A stretch of DNA of 8,465 nt from Nodosilinea sp. BSH.14 (lineage in GTDB: Bacteria > Cyanobacteriota > Cyanobacteriia > Phormidesmidales > Phormidesmidaceae): contig JALQST010000122.1 in the NCBI GenBank assembly GCA_023264315.1, forward strand, positions 1 to 8,465, read 5' to 3'. Below, piece after piece: positions 1 through 6,280 of the stretch (its first letter is position 1; the number at the start of each line of letters is the position of its first letter). A program made the translations under genes and the position numbers. The notes beneath the pieces were generated by a model. That model was not told where the DNA came from and did no database searches. It worked only from the letters and a program-made list of their open reading frames with translations.

Positions 1-114
1 TTCGCCAGCCTAGTCATACTGAGAGTTGCTGCCTTGGCCGCTTTTGCCCAGCGGGTTGCCCTAGGAAGACGCTGGTCTGGGTGGTTCTTGCACTCGGTCG
101 CTAAGGTTGGCTGA
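1..114 (+). other. Possible C-terminal tail of an upstream gene, or non-coding DNA
   Basis: Frame 1 is open from the window edge to a TGA at 112-114 and would encode a 37-residue Ala/Val/Arg-rich tail that I do not recognise. No start is visible inside the window. The other two plus frames are closed by a TAG near position 11 and a TAA near 102. It may be the end of a neighbouring gene or simply the spacer downstream of psbN. The stretch 115-148 shows nothing further. Confidence 0.15.
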
Positions 115-148
115 CCAGCCTGGACGGTGGGGACGGCGAACCCTAGGC

Positions 149-280
149 TTAGTCTTCGTGTTCGTCGAAGGGATCGGCCAGTTGCTTGGACGGCGGCCCA
201 AAGGATAGATAGACCGCAAACCCGGTGACGGCGACGAGCACGGCCCCGACGGAAATAATAAGAACTGTTGCGGGTTCCAT
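149..280 (-). CDS. psbN: PsbN, small photosystem II assembly protein
   Basis: The minus strand encodes a 43-residue protein beginning MEPATVLIISVGAVLVAV and ending DPFDEHED. This matches the length and layout of PsbN: a short N-terminus, one transmembrane helix (about residues 4-24), a conserved FGPPSKQLADPF-type segment, and an acidic tail. From family knowledge, PsbN is a thylakoid membrane protein needed for photosystem II assembly and repair rather than a stable subunit. It is divergently transcribed from psbH, the usual arrangement in cyanobacteria and chloroplasts. The gene is too short for most ORF callers. The ATG at 278-280 is the only sensible start; no strong Shine-Dalgarno precedes it. 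Confidence 0.95.
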   Translation of the reverse strand: MEPATVLIISVGAVLVAVTGFAVYLSFGPPSKQLADPFDEHED

Positions 281-355
281 AAACTTTATGAGAAGGAGAA
301 ACCTCTCCATCATATAATATTACGAACTATTAAAGTATTGATAGCGGAAGGATCC
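281..355. promoter_or_regulatory. Divergent psbN/psbH intergenic promoter region
   Basis: This 75-bp spacer is AT-rich compared with the surrounding GC-rich DNA. On the plus strand TATAAT at 313-318 is a perfect -10 for psbH, with no good -35 element at 16-18 bp upstream. The resulting leader would be about 30 nt. A small inverted repeat, GGAGA/TCTCC (295-299 and 304-308, 4-nt loop), lies just upstream of the -10 and could be an operator or a 5' hairpin in the psbN transcript. The psbH ribosome site GGAAGGA (346-352) lies 3 nt before the ATG. The psbN promoter on the other strand is not obvious. Confidence 0.5.
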
Positions 356-559
356 ATGGCACAACGGACTTGGTTAGGAGACGTTCTCAAGCCCCTCAAC
401 TCTGAGTATGGGAAGGTCGCTCCCGGCTGGGGGACCACCCCACTGATGGGGGTCTTCATCGGCCTGTTTTTCGTCTTTTTGCTGATTATTCTCCAGCTCT
501 ACAACTCCTCCATCATCCTGGACAGCTTCGATGTGGATTGGCGCAGCATCGGGATGTAG
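356..559 (+). CDS. psbH: Photosystem II reaction center phosphoprotein PsbH
   Basis: The product is 67 residues, MAQRTWLGDVLKPLNSEYGK onward. It has the typical cyanobacterial PsbH plan: a stroma/cytoplasm-facing N-terminus, the APGWGTTPLMG motif (about 22-32), one transmembrane helix (about 29-48), and a lumenal tail beginning NSSIILDSFDVDW. PsbH is an intrinsic PSII subunit near CP47 that stabilises the complex and supports the QA-QB acceptor side (established knowledge). The frame is open further upstream to a TTG at 338, but the ATG at 356 preceded by GGAAGGA gives the family's normal N-terminus. It is divergent from psbN and followed by a strong terminator, so it is probably transcribed largely on its own. 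Confidence 0.97.
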   Translation: MAQRTWLGDVLKPLNSEYGKVAPGWGTTPLMGVFIGLFFVFLLIILQLYNSSIILDSFDVDWRSIGM

Positions 560-597
560 GGAGTTGGGCTTGAGTTAAAGCCGCCCCAAGGAGCCCT

Positions 598-636
598 AGG
601 GCTAGTACGGATGATTGTTCCGAGCTAGCCCTTTTT
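598..636 (+). terminator. Rho-independent terminator after psbH
   Basis: The stem AGGGCTAG (598-605) pairs with CTAGCCCT (625-632). An inner helix CGGA (608-611) pairs with TCCG (619-622). A run of five T's (632-636) overlaps and follows the right arm. It lies 39 bp after the psbH stop and about 115 bp before tatA. It should therefore end most psbH transcripts and separate the highly expressed psbH from tatA-pth, although read-through is possible. Confidence 0.85.
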
Positions 637-751
637 CGGCGTCTATTTTCGGTGGCTAGGGCCGCATTTGAGGTCGATTGGGGGGCCACCCCCGGCATAA
701 TGATGGGAAGATCGATGGTTGTGGTTCACCCCGTGGGGGAGGAGTTGGAGT

Positions 752-1153
752 ATGAACGTCTTCGGGATTGGCTTGCCAGAGATGGCGGTGATTTTGGTCT
801 TGGCTCTGCTGGTCTTTGGCCCCAAAAAGCTGCCGGAAATTGGCCGCAGCCTGGGCAAGGCCATCAAGGGGTTCCAGGATGCCTCGAAGGAATTTGAGGA
901 GGAATTTAAAAAAGAAGCCCAACAGATTGAGAAGGTTGTCACTAGCCCCATGAAGGCGACCCTCGATCCTGAACCCGCGAAGGTGTTGTCGCCCCAGGAG
1001 TCGGCTCCGGCAGAAATTGTGGTGGCCCCGGAGACCGCTTCATCGCCCCAGTCTGCCGGGGCAGATGCATCCAGCGACGTCAATATTAACCCGGAGGCCA
1101 CCCCGGGGGATAGGGCGAATTCCCCTAGCCCCAACGCCGACACCCCCACTTAA
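752..1153 (+). CDS. tatA: Twin-arginine translocase subunit TatA/TatE family
   Basis: The product is 133 residues if started at the ATG at 752. A longer reading from 719 would put MWFTPWGRSWS before the conserved N-terminus and is less likely; a purine-rich GGGGGAGGAG/GGAG stretch precedes 752. Residues 1-7 form a short N-terminus and 8-22 the transmembrane helix with Glu10, as in cyanobacterial TatA and plant Tha4. The FGPKKLPEIGRSLGKAIKGF hinge and amphipathic helix (22-41) is diagnostic. A charged coiled segment (about 42-65) is followed by a long Pro/Ala/Ser/Glu-rich tail of about 65 residues, probably disordered. TatA multimers form the pore that carries folded proteins across the plasma and thylakoid membranes. 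TatB cannot be wholly excluded by sequence alone. It lies 33 bp upstream of pth and probably shares a transcript with it. Confidence 0.93.
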   Translation: MNVFGIGLPEMAVILVLALLVFGPKKLPEIGRSLGKAIKGFQDASKEFEEEFKKEAQQIEKVVTSPMKATLDPEPAKVLSPQESAPAEIVVAPETASSPQSAGADASSDVNINPEATPGDRANSPSPNADTPT

Positions 1154-1186
1154 CGGCCCCTACGGATTGGAACTGGTACGAGCGCT

Positions 1187-1816
1187 ATGACTGATGCTGC
1201 GGCTACCCCAGAGCGTCTGGCCATTGGTTTGATTGTGGGACTGGGCAACCCCGGCCCCAAGTATGCGGGCACCCGCCACAATATTGGCTTTGAGGTGGTG
1301 GATCATCTCTCTAAACGGTGGGCGATTCCCCTCAAGGAGGAGCGCCGCTTCCAGGGGGAGTATGGGGCGGGGATAGGGCTGCATCGGCAGAAGCTTCACC
1401 TGCTCAAGCCCCTCACCTACATGAATCGGTCTGGGCAATCCATTCGGGCGGTGCTGGATTGGGTGAAACTCGACCCCAGGGCGGTGTTGGTGGTGTACGA
1501 CGACATGGATTTGCCCGTCGGGAAATTGCGCCTGCGGTTATCGGGTTCGGCGGGGGGGCACAACGGCATGAAATCGGCCATTGCCCACCTCAAAACCCAG
1601 GACTTTTGCCGCCTGCGAGTGGGCATTGGGGCCGCCCGCACCGAGGCCGAACGCGACCAAGCGGTGGTGTCCCACGTATTGGGCAGCTTTTCCAAGGCGG
1701 AACGGCAAACCATGGATGAAGTCGTGGATGTGGCGGTGCGAGCGCTGGAGAAGAGCCTCGCTGATGGCGTGGAAAAGGCCATGAGTCTTTACAACGCCAT
1801 GGAGGTAGGCCGCTAG
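1187..1816 (+). CDS. pth: Peptidyl-tRNA hydrolase (bacterial Pth family)
   Basis: The product is 209 residues, slightly longer than the roughly 190-residue family norm because of an extra N-terminal segment. Pth cleaves the ester bond of peptidyl-tRNAs that drop off ribosomes, recycling tRNA in the cytoplasm. Key residues are all present: Asn21 in GLGNPGPKY, catalytic His31 in TRHNIGF, Asn80 in TYMNRSGQS, Asp105 in VVYDDMDLP, and Asn126 in GGHNGMKS. These correspond to E. coli Asn10, His20, Asn68, Asp93 and Asn114. The ATG at 1187 lacks a strong Shine-Dalgarno, so a slightly later start is possible, but all catalytic motifs lie downstream. It follows tatA by 33 bp. Confidence 0.97.
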   Translation: MTDAAATPERLAIGLIVGLGNPGPKYAGTRHNIGFEVVDHLSKRWAIPLKEERRFQGEYGAGIGLHRQKLHLLKPLTYMNRSGQSIRAVLDWVKLDPRAVLVVYDDMDLPVGKLRLRLSGSAGGHNGMKSAIAHLKTQDFCRLRVGIGAARTEAERDQAVVSHVLGSFSKAERQTMDEVVDVAVRALEKSLADGVEKAMSLYNAMEVGR

Positions 1817-2011
1817 GCTAGGGCCAAGGGCGTTCGCTGCCTGGTTCGCCTTCTGCGTAATTTTGGCGAAAGATTACAAAGTGCTAAGCCTCCGCCGTCA
1901 ACTGGTAGGCTAGGGGGGAGTAATGCCTACAAAGGCCGCAATCGCAAGGGATTTGGCTTAGCCCGATCATCCCTGGGGCGAGCTTGCAATGGCAGTTCCG
2001 TAGCTTGAACT
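1817..2011. promoter_or_regulatory. Spacer between pth and the histidine kinase gene
   Basis: This 195-bp spacer has no convincing ORF. TTCGCC (1845-1850) and GGCGAA (1865-1870) form a weak inverted repeat with a 14-nt loop and no good T-run, so it is at best a poor terminator for pth. Two copies of GGCTAGG occur at 1816-1822 and 1908-1914. The kinase promoter is presumably here, but I see no clear -35/-10 pair. No strong ribosome site precedes the kinase ATG at 2012. Confidence 0.3.
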
Positions 2012-4048
2012 ATGAGCAATTCCACATCCGTCGTGGAAGAATTGTTAACGGCAATTCCCCAGCTTAGACCCAGACTCTATTTCAAGACATCGTTAACGGC
2101 CTTGTCCCACGCCATGGAAGACCACATTCTGGCAGGGGTTGGTGGGGCGCTGGTTATTGCGAGCTTTCAGCAGGAGCGGTTTTATCTCCAAGAGGCCAGC
2201 CGCTACCTGCGCATCGCAGACCTGAGCGATCAGCTCTATGTGCTCTCGGCGGCGGGCACCAGTTTTACCAGTCATGCTGAAAACTACGAGACCATTGCCT
2301 TTGAGGCGGGGGATGCCCTGATTGATGAGTGGCATTTGGTGGTCATCAGCGACAGCTACTCGGCCTGTTTGATTTGCCGCGAGCGTCTGGCCCACGAGGA
2401 TGCGGGGCAGCCCGTCCTCGATCAAAATCGGCGGTTTGAGGGGATTTGGACCCAGGATCCCTACGTCACCCAGCGCTCGGCAGACATTTTACTGGATCGC
2501 ATTGCTCAGTATCGCCCCCATTTGCGAGACAAGGTGCAGGTGGCCAAGCGGCGCTATCTCCACCCGACAGCGGCTCCGTCGAATCGACTGGATGGCAAGG
2601 GCAGGCCCGATCCATTCACCCAACGGCTGGTGACATACCTTCAGGCAGGGCAGTATAAGCTGCTGAAGGCCTATCGGGCGATGGCGGCCCAGGAGCGACG
2701 GGAACGGCTAGTCAACACGATTACGTCCGTGATTCGACAATCCCTCGACGCCACAGAAATTTTTGAAAAGGCCGCGGCGGAACTGGGGCAGGCACTCAAC
2801 GTGTGTCGCTGTTTGATCTACCCCTGTGCCGCCACCGACGCCACAACCACCATTCACCACGAGCACCTCCAGCCCACGGTGGAATCGTTGCTGGGGGAGA
2901 CCTGGCCCCTAGCCGCTAGCCCCCTGTTTGACTATGTGCAAGATACCCAGGAAATCGTGGCCATTGCCGACACCCACGATCCAGAATCGCCCTTTCGCTA
3001 CGAGCTAGACAGTATCCGGCTGCTGCTGGATCGGTGGCGTATTCAGTCCTGGCTGATCGCCCCCCTCACCTACCAGGGGCGACTGGTGGGCATGATCGAA
3101 CTGCACCACTGTCAGGCCAACCCCTACGACTGGACGGAAGATGATAAGGCGCTGGTGGATGCCATTGCCGCCCAGCTCAGCGTGGCCATCATCCAGGCCG
3201 AAGCCTACGCCCACTTGCAGGATCTCAACCGCCAGCTTGAGGCCCTGGATCTGACCCGGGCCAACCTGATCGCCATCACCGGGCACGAACTGCGCACCCC
3301 CCTATCTACCATTCAGGTTTGCCTCGAAAGCTTGGCCACCGAGCCGGATATGCCCGCCGAACTGCGTCAGGTAATGATCCAGGCGGCCCTGGAGGATGCG
3401 GAGCGGATGCGCAAACTGGTGCAGGATTTTCTCACCCTGTCCAAGCTGGAAAGTGGGCGGGTGGAATGGAATCTGGAATCCCTCGCCATTCAGGAATGTG
3501 TCGATTTGGCCCTGAGCAGTATCAACGCCCACCACGATGGGGCTCCGGTCTCGAATATCAAGGTCAAGATTCCCAAGTCGGTGCCCTTAGTGCGGGCCGA
3601 TGGGGAATGGCTGGTGGAGGTGCTGGTTAAGCTGTTGGACAATGCCAGCAAGTTCACCCCCCCCGACGGGAAAATGACGATCCAGGTAGCGCGATCCAGC
3701 CCCACCCATCTTCAGGTCACGGTGGCCGACACCGGACGGGGGATTGAACCTAGTCGCCTCACGGCGGTGTTTGATCGGTTTTATCAGGAGGAGGGTGCCC
3801 TTCGCCGCACCGCCGGGGGGACGGGGCTGGGGCTGGCCATGTGTCGCCAGATCGTTGAAGGCTTGGGGGGCATCATCTGGGCCGAGTCGGAGGGTAAAAA
3901 CAAGGGCAGTCAGTTTCACTTCACGGTGCCCATCGCCCAGGGTAAGGGGGATGTTCGTAGCCGTAGCCCCCTCAACGATCCCAGCCCCCATCGCCTGGGC
4001 CAACCCGCCACGGTTCCCGGCAATCCCTCCGTGCTGCTGGATGACTAA
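2012..4048 (+). CDS. Soluble sensor histidine kinase, DICT-GAF-HisKA-HATPase
   Basis: The product is 678 residues with no transmembrane segment, so a cytoplasmic sensor. Residues about 15-175 resemble the DICT sensory domain seen in cyanobacterial kinases and diguanylate cyclases. A linker (about 176-240) leads into a GAF domain (about 245-398) of the NVCRCLIYP...ELHHC type. The GAF lacks the CH dipeptide that anchors bilins in phytochromes and cyanobacteriochromes, so bilin binding is not expected. A short helix precedes the HisKA domain with phosphoacceptor His425 in GHELRTP. The ATPase domain carries the N box (Asn544 in LDNASKF), G1 (Asp573 in VADTGRGI), the FDRF box (587-590) and G2 (GGTGLGL, 602-608). 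All kinase boxes look intact. A polar tail of about 38 residues follows. It is an orphan: no response regulator is nearby. Signal and partner are unknown. Confidence 0.92.
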   Translation: MSNSTSVVEELLTAIPQLRPRLYFKTSLTALSHAMEDHILAGVGGALVIASFQQERFYLQEASRYLRIADLSDQLYVLSAAGTSFTSHAENYETIAFEAGDALIDEWHLVVISDSYSACLICRERLAHEDAGQPVLDQNRRFEGIWTQDPYVTQRSADILLDRIAQYRPHLRDKVQVAKRRYLHPTAAPSNRLDGKGRPDPFTQRLVTYLQAGQYKLLKAYRAMAAQERRERLVNTITSVIRQSLDATEIFEKAAAELGQALNVCRCLIYPCAATDATTTIHHEHLQPTVESLLGETWPLAASPLFDYVQDTQEIVAIADTHDPESPFRYELDSIRLLLDRWRIQSWLIAPLTYQGRLVGMIELHHCQANPYDWTEDDKALVDAIAAQLSVAIIQAEAYAHLQDLNRQLEALDLTRANLIAITGHELRTPLSTIQVCLESLATEPDMPAELRQVMIQAALEDAERMRKLVQDFLTLSKLESGRVEWNLESLAIQECVDLALSSINAHHDGAPVSNIKVKIPKSVPLVRADGEWLVEVLVKLLDNASKFTPPDGKMTIQVARSSPTHLQVTVADTGRGIEPSRLTAVFDRFYQEEGALRRTAGGTGLGLAMCRQIVEGLGGIIWAESEGKNKGSQFHFTVPIAQGKGDVRSRSPLNDPSPHRLGQPATVPGNPSVLLDD

Positions 4049-4074
4049 CCGATGGGATCATCCAGCCCCCGCAG

Positions 4075-4093
4075 GGGCGGGGTTTCCCCGCCC
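4075..4093. terminator. GC-rich hairpin between convergent genes
   Basis: GGGCGGGG (4075-4082) pairs with CCCCGCCC (4086-4093) around a 3-nt TTT loop. It sits 26 bp after the kinase stop, inside the 103-bp spacer between two convergent genes, so it could slow transcription from both sides. No T-run follows on either strand, so it is not a classical Rho-independent terminator. Confidence 0.5.
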
Positions 4094-4151
4094 GTTGAAT
4101 CCCAGGGACATACCAGGCCAATTTTGGCCCTAGAGGGTCAGAGGCAACGCG

Positions 4152-4929
4152 CTAGTCGATGGTTTCGCCCAGGAAGGTGAGCAGCGCCCGCCAGGCTTTG
4201 CGGTCGGCGGGGCCATCGTAGTGATCGCCCGCTGACCACACGGTCAAGGCATGGTCTACGCCGCCGTAGATTTCCATCTCAAACTCCACCTGGGCCGCAT
4301 CCAGTTCAGCGGCCAGTTGGGCCACATCGGCTATGGGGGCCACGGGGTTATCAGAACCGTGCAAAATCAGCACCCGGCCCTGGGTACGGCGATAGTCCTG
4401 ACCAGCTGGGGTTTCAAAGCTGCCGTGGAAGGAGACAAAGCCATCCACCTCCATCCCGGCGCGGGCCATTTCGAGCACCGCCGCCAAAGCAGTAGCCAAT
4501 CGCCACCACCCGAGTGCCATCCACCCCGGCCATCCGCTGGGCTTCGGCCAAGCCTGCGGCGAGGCGGGCTCGCACGGTGGCCCGATCTCCATAGAGTTTG
4601 CCGCTCTCCGCCTGGGATTCCTCGGTGTTGCGGGGCCGCACCCCCTGGCCGTAGAGATCCACCGCAAAGGTGGCGTAGCCCTGCTCGGCCAGCATTTAAG
4701 ATCGGCGCATTTCGTAGCTATCTAGCCCGTTTCAATCGTGCACCAGCAGCACGAGGGGCTGATTCTCCCCAAAGCCGGGGTTCTTGGCAAAGTAGCCCTC
4801 GTAGGGCTGGCCGTCGATGGTATAAACCACGGCTTTTTGAATGATATTCGCCCGTGCCCTCTGCCCCAACCCCAAAACCAGCCCCAGGACCAGCACCGCC
4901 GCCAGCGCCATCAGTCCCAATTTTTTCAT
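4152..4929 (-). pseudogene. Exported dienelactone-hydrolase-family protein, disrupted
   Basis: Read through its lesions, this minus-strand gene encodes an alpha/beta-hydrolase of the dienelactone hydrolase family. The ATG at 4929 has a perfect AGGAGG site (4937-4942) at 7-nt spacing. Residues 1-27 form a signal peptide with a long Leu/Val/Ala core and an ARA cleavage motif, so the product would be exported. The triad is still present in pieces: the nucleophile Cys147 in GYCFGG, an Asp in LHGSDNP, and a His in GGVDHAL. Three lesions break it. A TGA at 4732-4734 sits where LVHD-W-NGL is expected, a TAA at 4696-4698 precedes MLAEQGY, and a frame change follows GYCFGG near 4476-4487. That frame change needs about 2 bases (or 5) restored to join EMARAGMEVDGFVSFHG. 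Only 65 residues would be translated normally. The substrate is unknown. Pseudogene is the most likely reading; sequence error is the alternative. Confidence 0.85.
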
Positions 4930-5017
4930 CGATCTTCCTCCTAACCTGGGTAAACCCATCGCCCAGGCATCGCCTGCCCTGATATCGTAAAGAAGCTTGA
5001 AGCAGAATGCAAAGCGA

Positions 5018-5043
5018 GTGCCCCTCTGGCACACGTCCGTGTG
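5018..5043 (+). promoter_or_regulatory. Overlapping inverted repeats in the PCP_red gene leader
   Basis: GTGCC (5018-5022) pairs with GGCAC (5028-5032) around a 5-nt loop. The right arm overlaps a near-palindrome, CACACG (5030-5035) and CGTGTG (5038-5043). A further CGTGCC at 5049-5054 could also pair with GGCACACG. The two foldings are mutually exclusive. The elements lie 60-85 bp before the PCP_red start, in the 173-bp divergent spacer. They could be an RNA switch or a dimeric-regulator operator; no known riboswitch is recognised. Confidence 0.35.
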
Positions 5044-5102
5044 GCAAGCGTGCCGGAATCTATCTAGTGCCCAAATCTAGCTGGTGTAGGAGAGACGTAA
5101 TC

Positions 5103-5258
5103 ATGGACTGGACTGCCGAGGCTGAAGCCCGTCTCAAGGAGATTCCCTTCTTTGTGCGCCCTGCGGCCCGCAAGAAAATCGAAAAATTTGCCCAAGACCA
5201 AGGGCTAAGCCAAATCACTGAATCCGTCTACGAAGCGGCCAAAAAACAGTTTGGGTGA
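5103..5258 (+). CDS. Small stand-alone PCP_red domain protein
   Basis: The product is 51 residues, MDWTAEAEARLKEIPFFVRP onward. It matches the PCP_red domain, which otherwise forms the C-terminus of ChlB/BchB in light-independent protochlorophyllide reductase. Recognisable elements are W3 with the following EAEARL helix, the IPFFVRPAARKKIEKFA block (about 14-30), and the G-L-S-x-I-T segment. Small single-domain members occur in cyanobacteria and are often labelled protochlorophyllide oxidoreductase, although they lack any catalytic or iron-sulfur part. The function is therefore unproven; a tetrapyrrole or chlorophyll link is inference from the domain. The ATG at 5103 is chosen over an in-frame upstream start at 5007 because AGGAGAG (5088-5094) lies 8 nt before it and the domain begins there. 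Confidence 0.85.
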   Translation: MDWTAEAEARLKEIPFFVRPAARKKIEKFAQDQGLSQITESVYEAAKKQFG

Positions 5259-5283
5259 TGTCCGCTACACCAGGGGATCGACC

Positions 5284-5758
5284 ATGGGAGAAGATCGCGT
5301 CCGGAAAATCTGCGATATTCTTGGGGCAAAAGACCTGAACTCGGTCAGCCCTATGACTCGGCGCAGCATTCTCTACAGCCTCGTGGTGGTGATCATCGCC
5401 GCTCTGCTGATGATCGTTCCTCTGGCCAGCCGCACCCCAGCCCAGGTGGCCAGCCCCAGTTCGCCCCCCCTGCGCAACCTGATTCAAGCCTTTGAACCGG
5501 TGTATATGCCAGTTGCTCTCCAACGGGCCCACGGGCTGGTTTCAGTTTCCAGCGACAGCCGGGGTCGTCACCTATGACTTCGATGGCGATCATCGGCTGA
5601 CCACCAGCCAGCCCTGGGAGGATGCCTTTGGGCTGAAGGTACGGCGCATCCGCTACGCCAACGGCGACCTCTATGAATTGGGCTTTGAAGATCGGGACAT
5701 TCTGGACGATTTCAACGACCTAGAACTTCAGGTCGCCATTTTACAGCCAGTACCCTAG
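5284..5758 (+). pseudogene. Frameshifted single-TM or secreted hypothetical protein
   Basis: Two frames together look like one gene. Frame 1 from the ATG at 5284 (AGGGGA site 7 nt upstream) gives a polar start, a hydrophobic helix from SILYSLVVVIIAALLMIVPL, and LRNLIQAFEPVYMPVALQRAHG, then drifts to a stop at 5575-5577. Frame 2 carries GWFQFPATAGVVTYDFDGDH and continues to the stop at 5756-5758, with no plausible start of its own. Removing one G from the GGG at 5533-5535 joins them as QRAHGWFQFPATAG and gives 157 residues. A shorter 134-residue version would start at the ATG at 5353, with TM or signal anchor first. The rest is an acidic soluble domain I do not recognise. It lies 25 bp after the PCP_red gene and 12 bp before sixA, suggesting one operon. 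Confidence 0.55.
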
Positions 5759-5770
5759 GGCCGACGTCCG

Positions 5771-6280
5771 ATGCCGAAGCACCTAATCCTTTTTCGCCAC
5801 GGCAAATCAAACTGGGGGGCCAGTTTTAGCCGCGACCACGACCGTCCCGTGGCGGAACGGGGCCGACGAGCCGCCCAAACCATGGGCTGTTGGCTCGCGG
5901 CCACCCCGTGGGTACCGGATCTAGCTATCACTTCCTCAGCGGTGCGGGCTAAGACCACCCTAGATCTGGCGATGGCGGCGGGGGCATGGAACTGCCCCAC
6001 CCAGGTCATGGGCGACCTCTATGAAGCGACCGTGGCAGCGGTGCTGGAGGTCATCCATCAACAGCCCGACGCTTACAGCACGCTGATGCTGGTGGGCCAC
6101 GAACCCACGTGGTCCGATACCCTCACTTATCTCATGGGCGGTGGCATGGTGCGAATGCCCACAGCGGCGATGGCCTGTCTCCGGTTTGAGGAAGATCGCT
6201 GGACGCAGGTGGGCCAAGGCCGTGGTACGCTGCTGTGGCTGATGCCGCCCAAGCTTTTGAACGCCGTGACGCTGCCATGA
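5771..6280 (+). CDS. sixA: SixA-like phosphohistidine phosphatase (histidine phosphatase family)
   Basis: The product is 169 residues, typical for SixA. The phosphohistidine-intermediate motif is LFRHGKSNW with Arg9 and catalytic His10. SSAVRAKTT supplies Arg59, DLYEA supplies acidic Glu85, and LVGHEPTWSD supplies His110, all features of the two-histidine phosphatase superfamily. The minimal helical cap matches SixA rather than phosphoglycerate mutase. In E. coli SixA removes phosphate from histidine phosphotransfer or PTS-type proteins; the substrate here is unknown. No strong Shine-Dalgarno precedes the ATG (AGGG at 5757-5760 is distant), so it may depend on upstream translation. Its stop overlaps the next gene's start (ATGA), indicating coupling. 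Confidence 0.9.
   Translation: MPKHLILFRHGKSNWGASFSRDHDRPVAERGRRAAQTMGCWLAATPWVPDLAITSSAVRAKTTLDLAMAAGAWNCPTQVMGDLYEATVAAVLEVIHQQPDAYSTLMLVGHEPTWSDTLTYLMGGGMVRMPTAAMACLRFEEDRWTQVGQGRGTLLWLMPPKLLNAVTLP

Noticed and set aside
338..355. Longer psbH start at a TTG (338)
   Set aside because: It adds six residues not typical of PsbH, and the ATG at 356 has its own ribosome site and the family N-terminus.
643..1149. Long minus-strand frame of 168 codons opposite tatA
   Set aside because: Antisense shadow of tatA; low-complexity product with no motif or ribosome site.
2756..3205. GAF domain as a bilin-binding photoreceptor
   Set aside because: The expected CH chromophore site is replaced by a segment reading SPFRYELDS, so no bilin anchor is visible.
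3587..4003. Minus-strand frame opposite the kinase ATPase domain
   Set aside because: Shadow frame; the plus strand has all conserved kinase boxes.
4476..4487. Programmed ribosomal frameshift in the hydrolase
   Set aside because: No slippery heptamer or downstream pseudoknot seen, and two stop codons upstream would already block translation.
4251..4844. Plus-strand frame of 197 codons across the hydrolase locus
   Set aside because: The minus strand carries dienelactone-hydrolase motifs, a signal peptide and a ribosome site; the plus product is Arg/Pro/Ser-rich and featureless.
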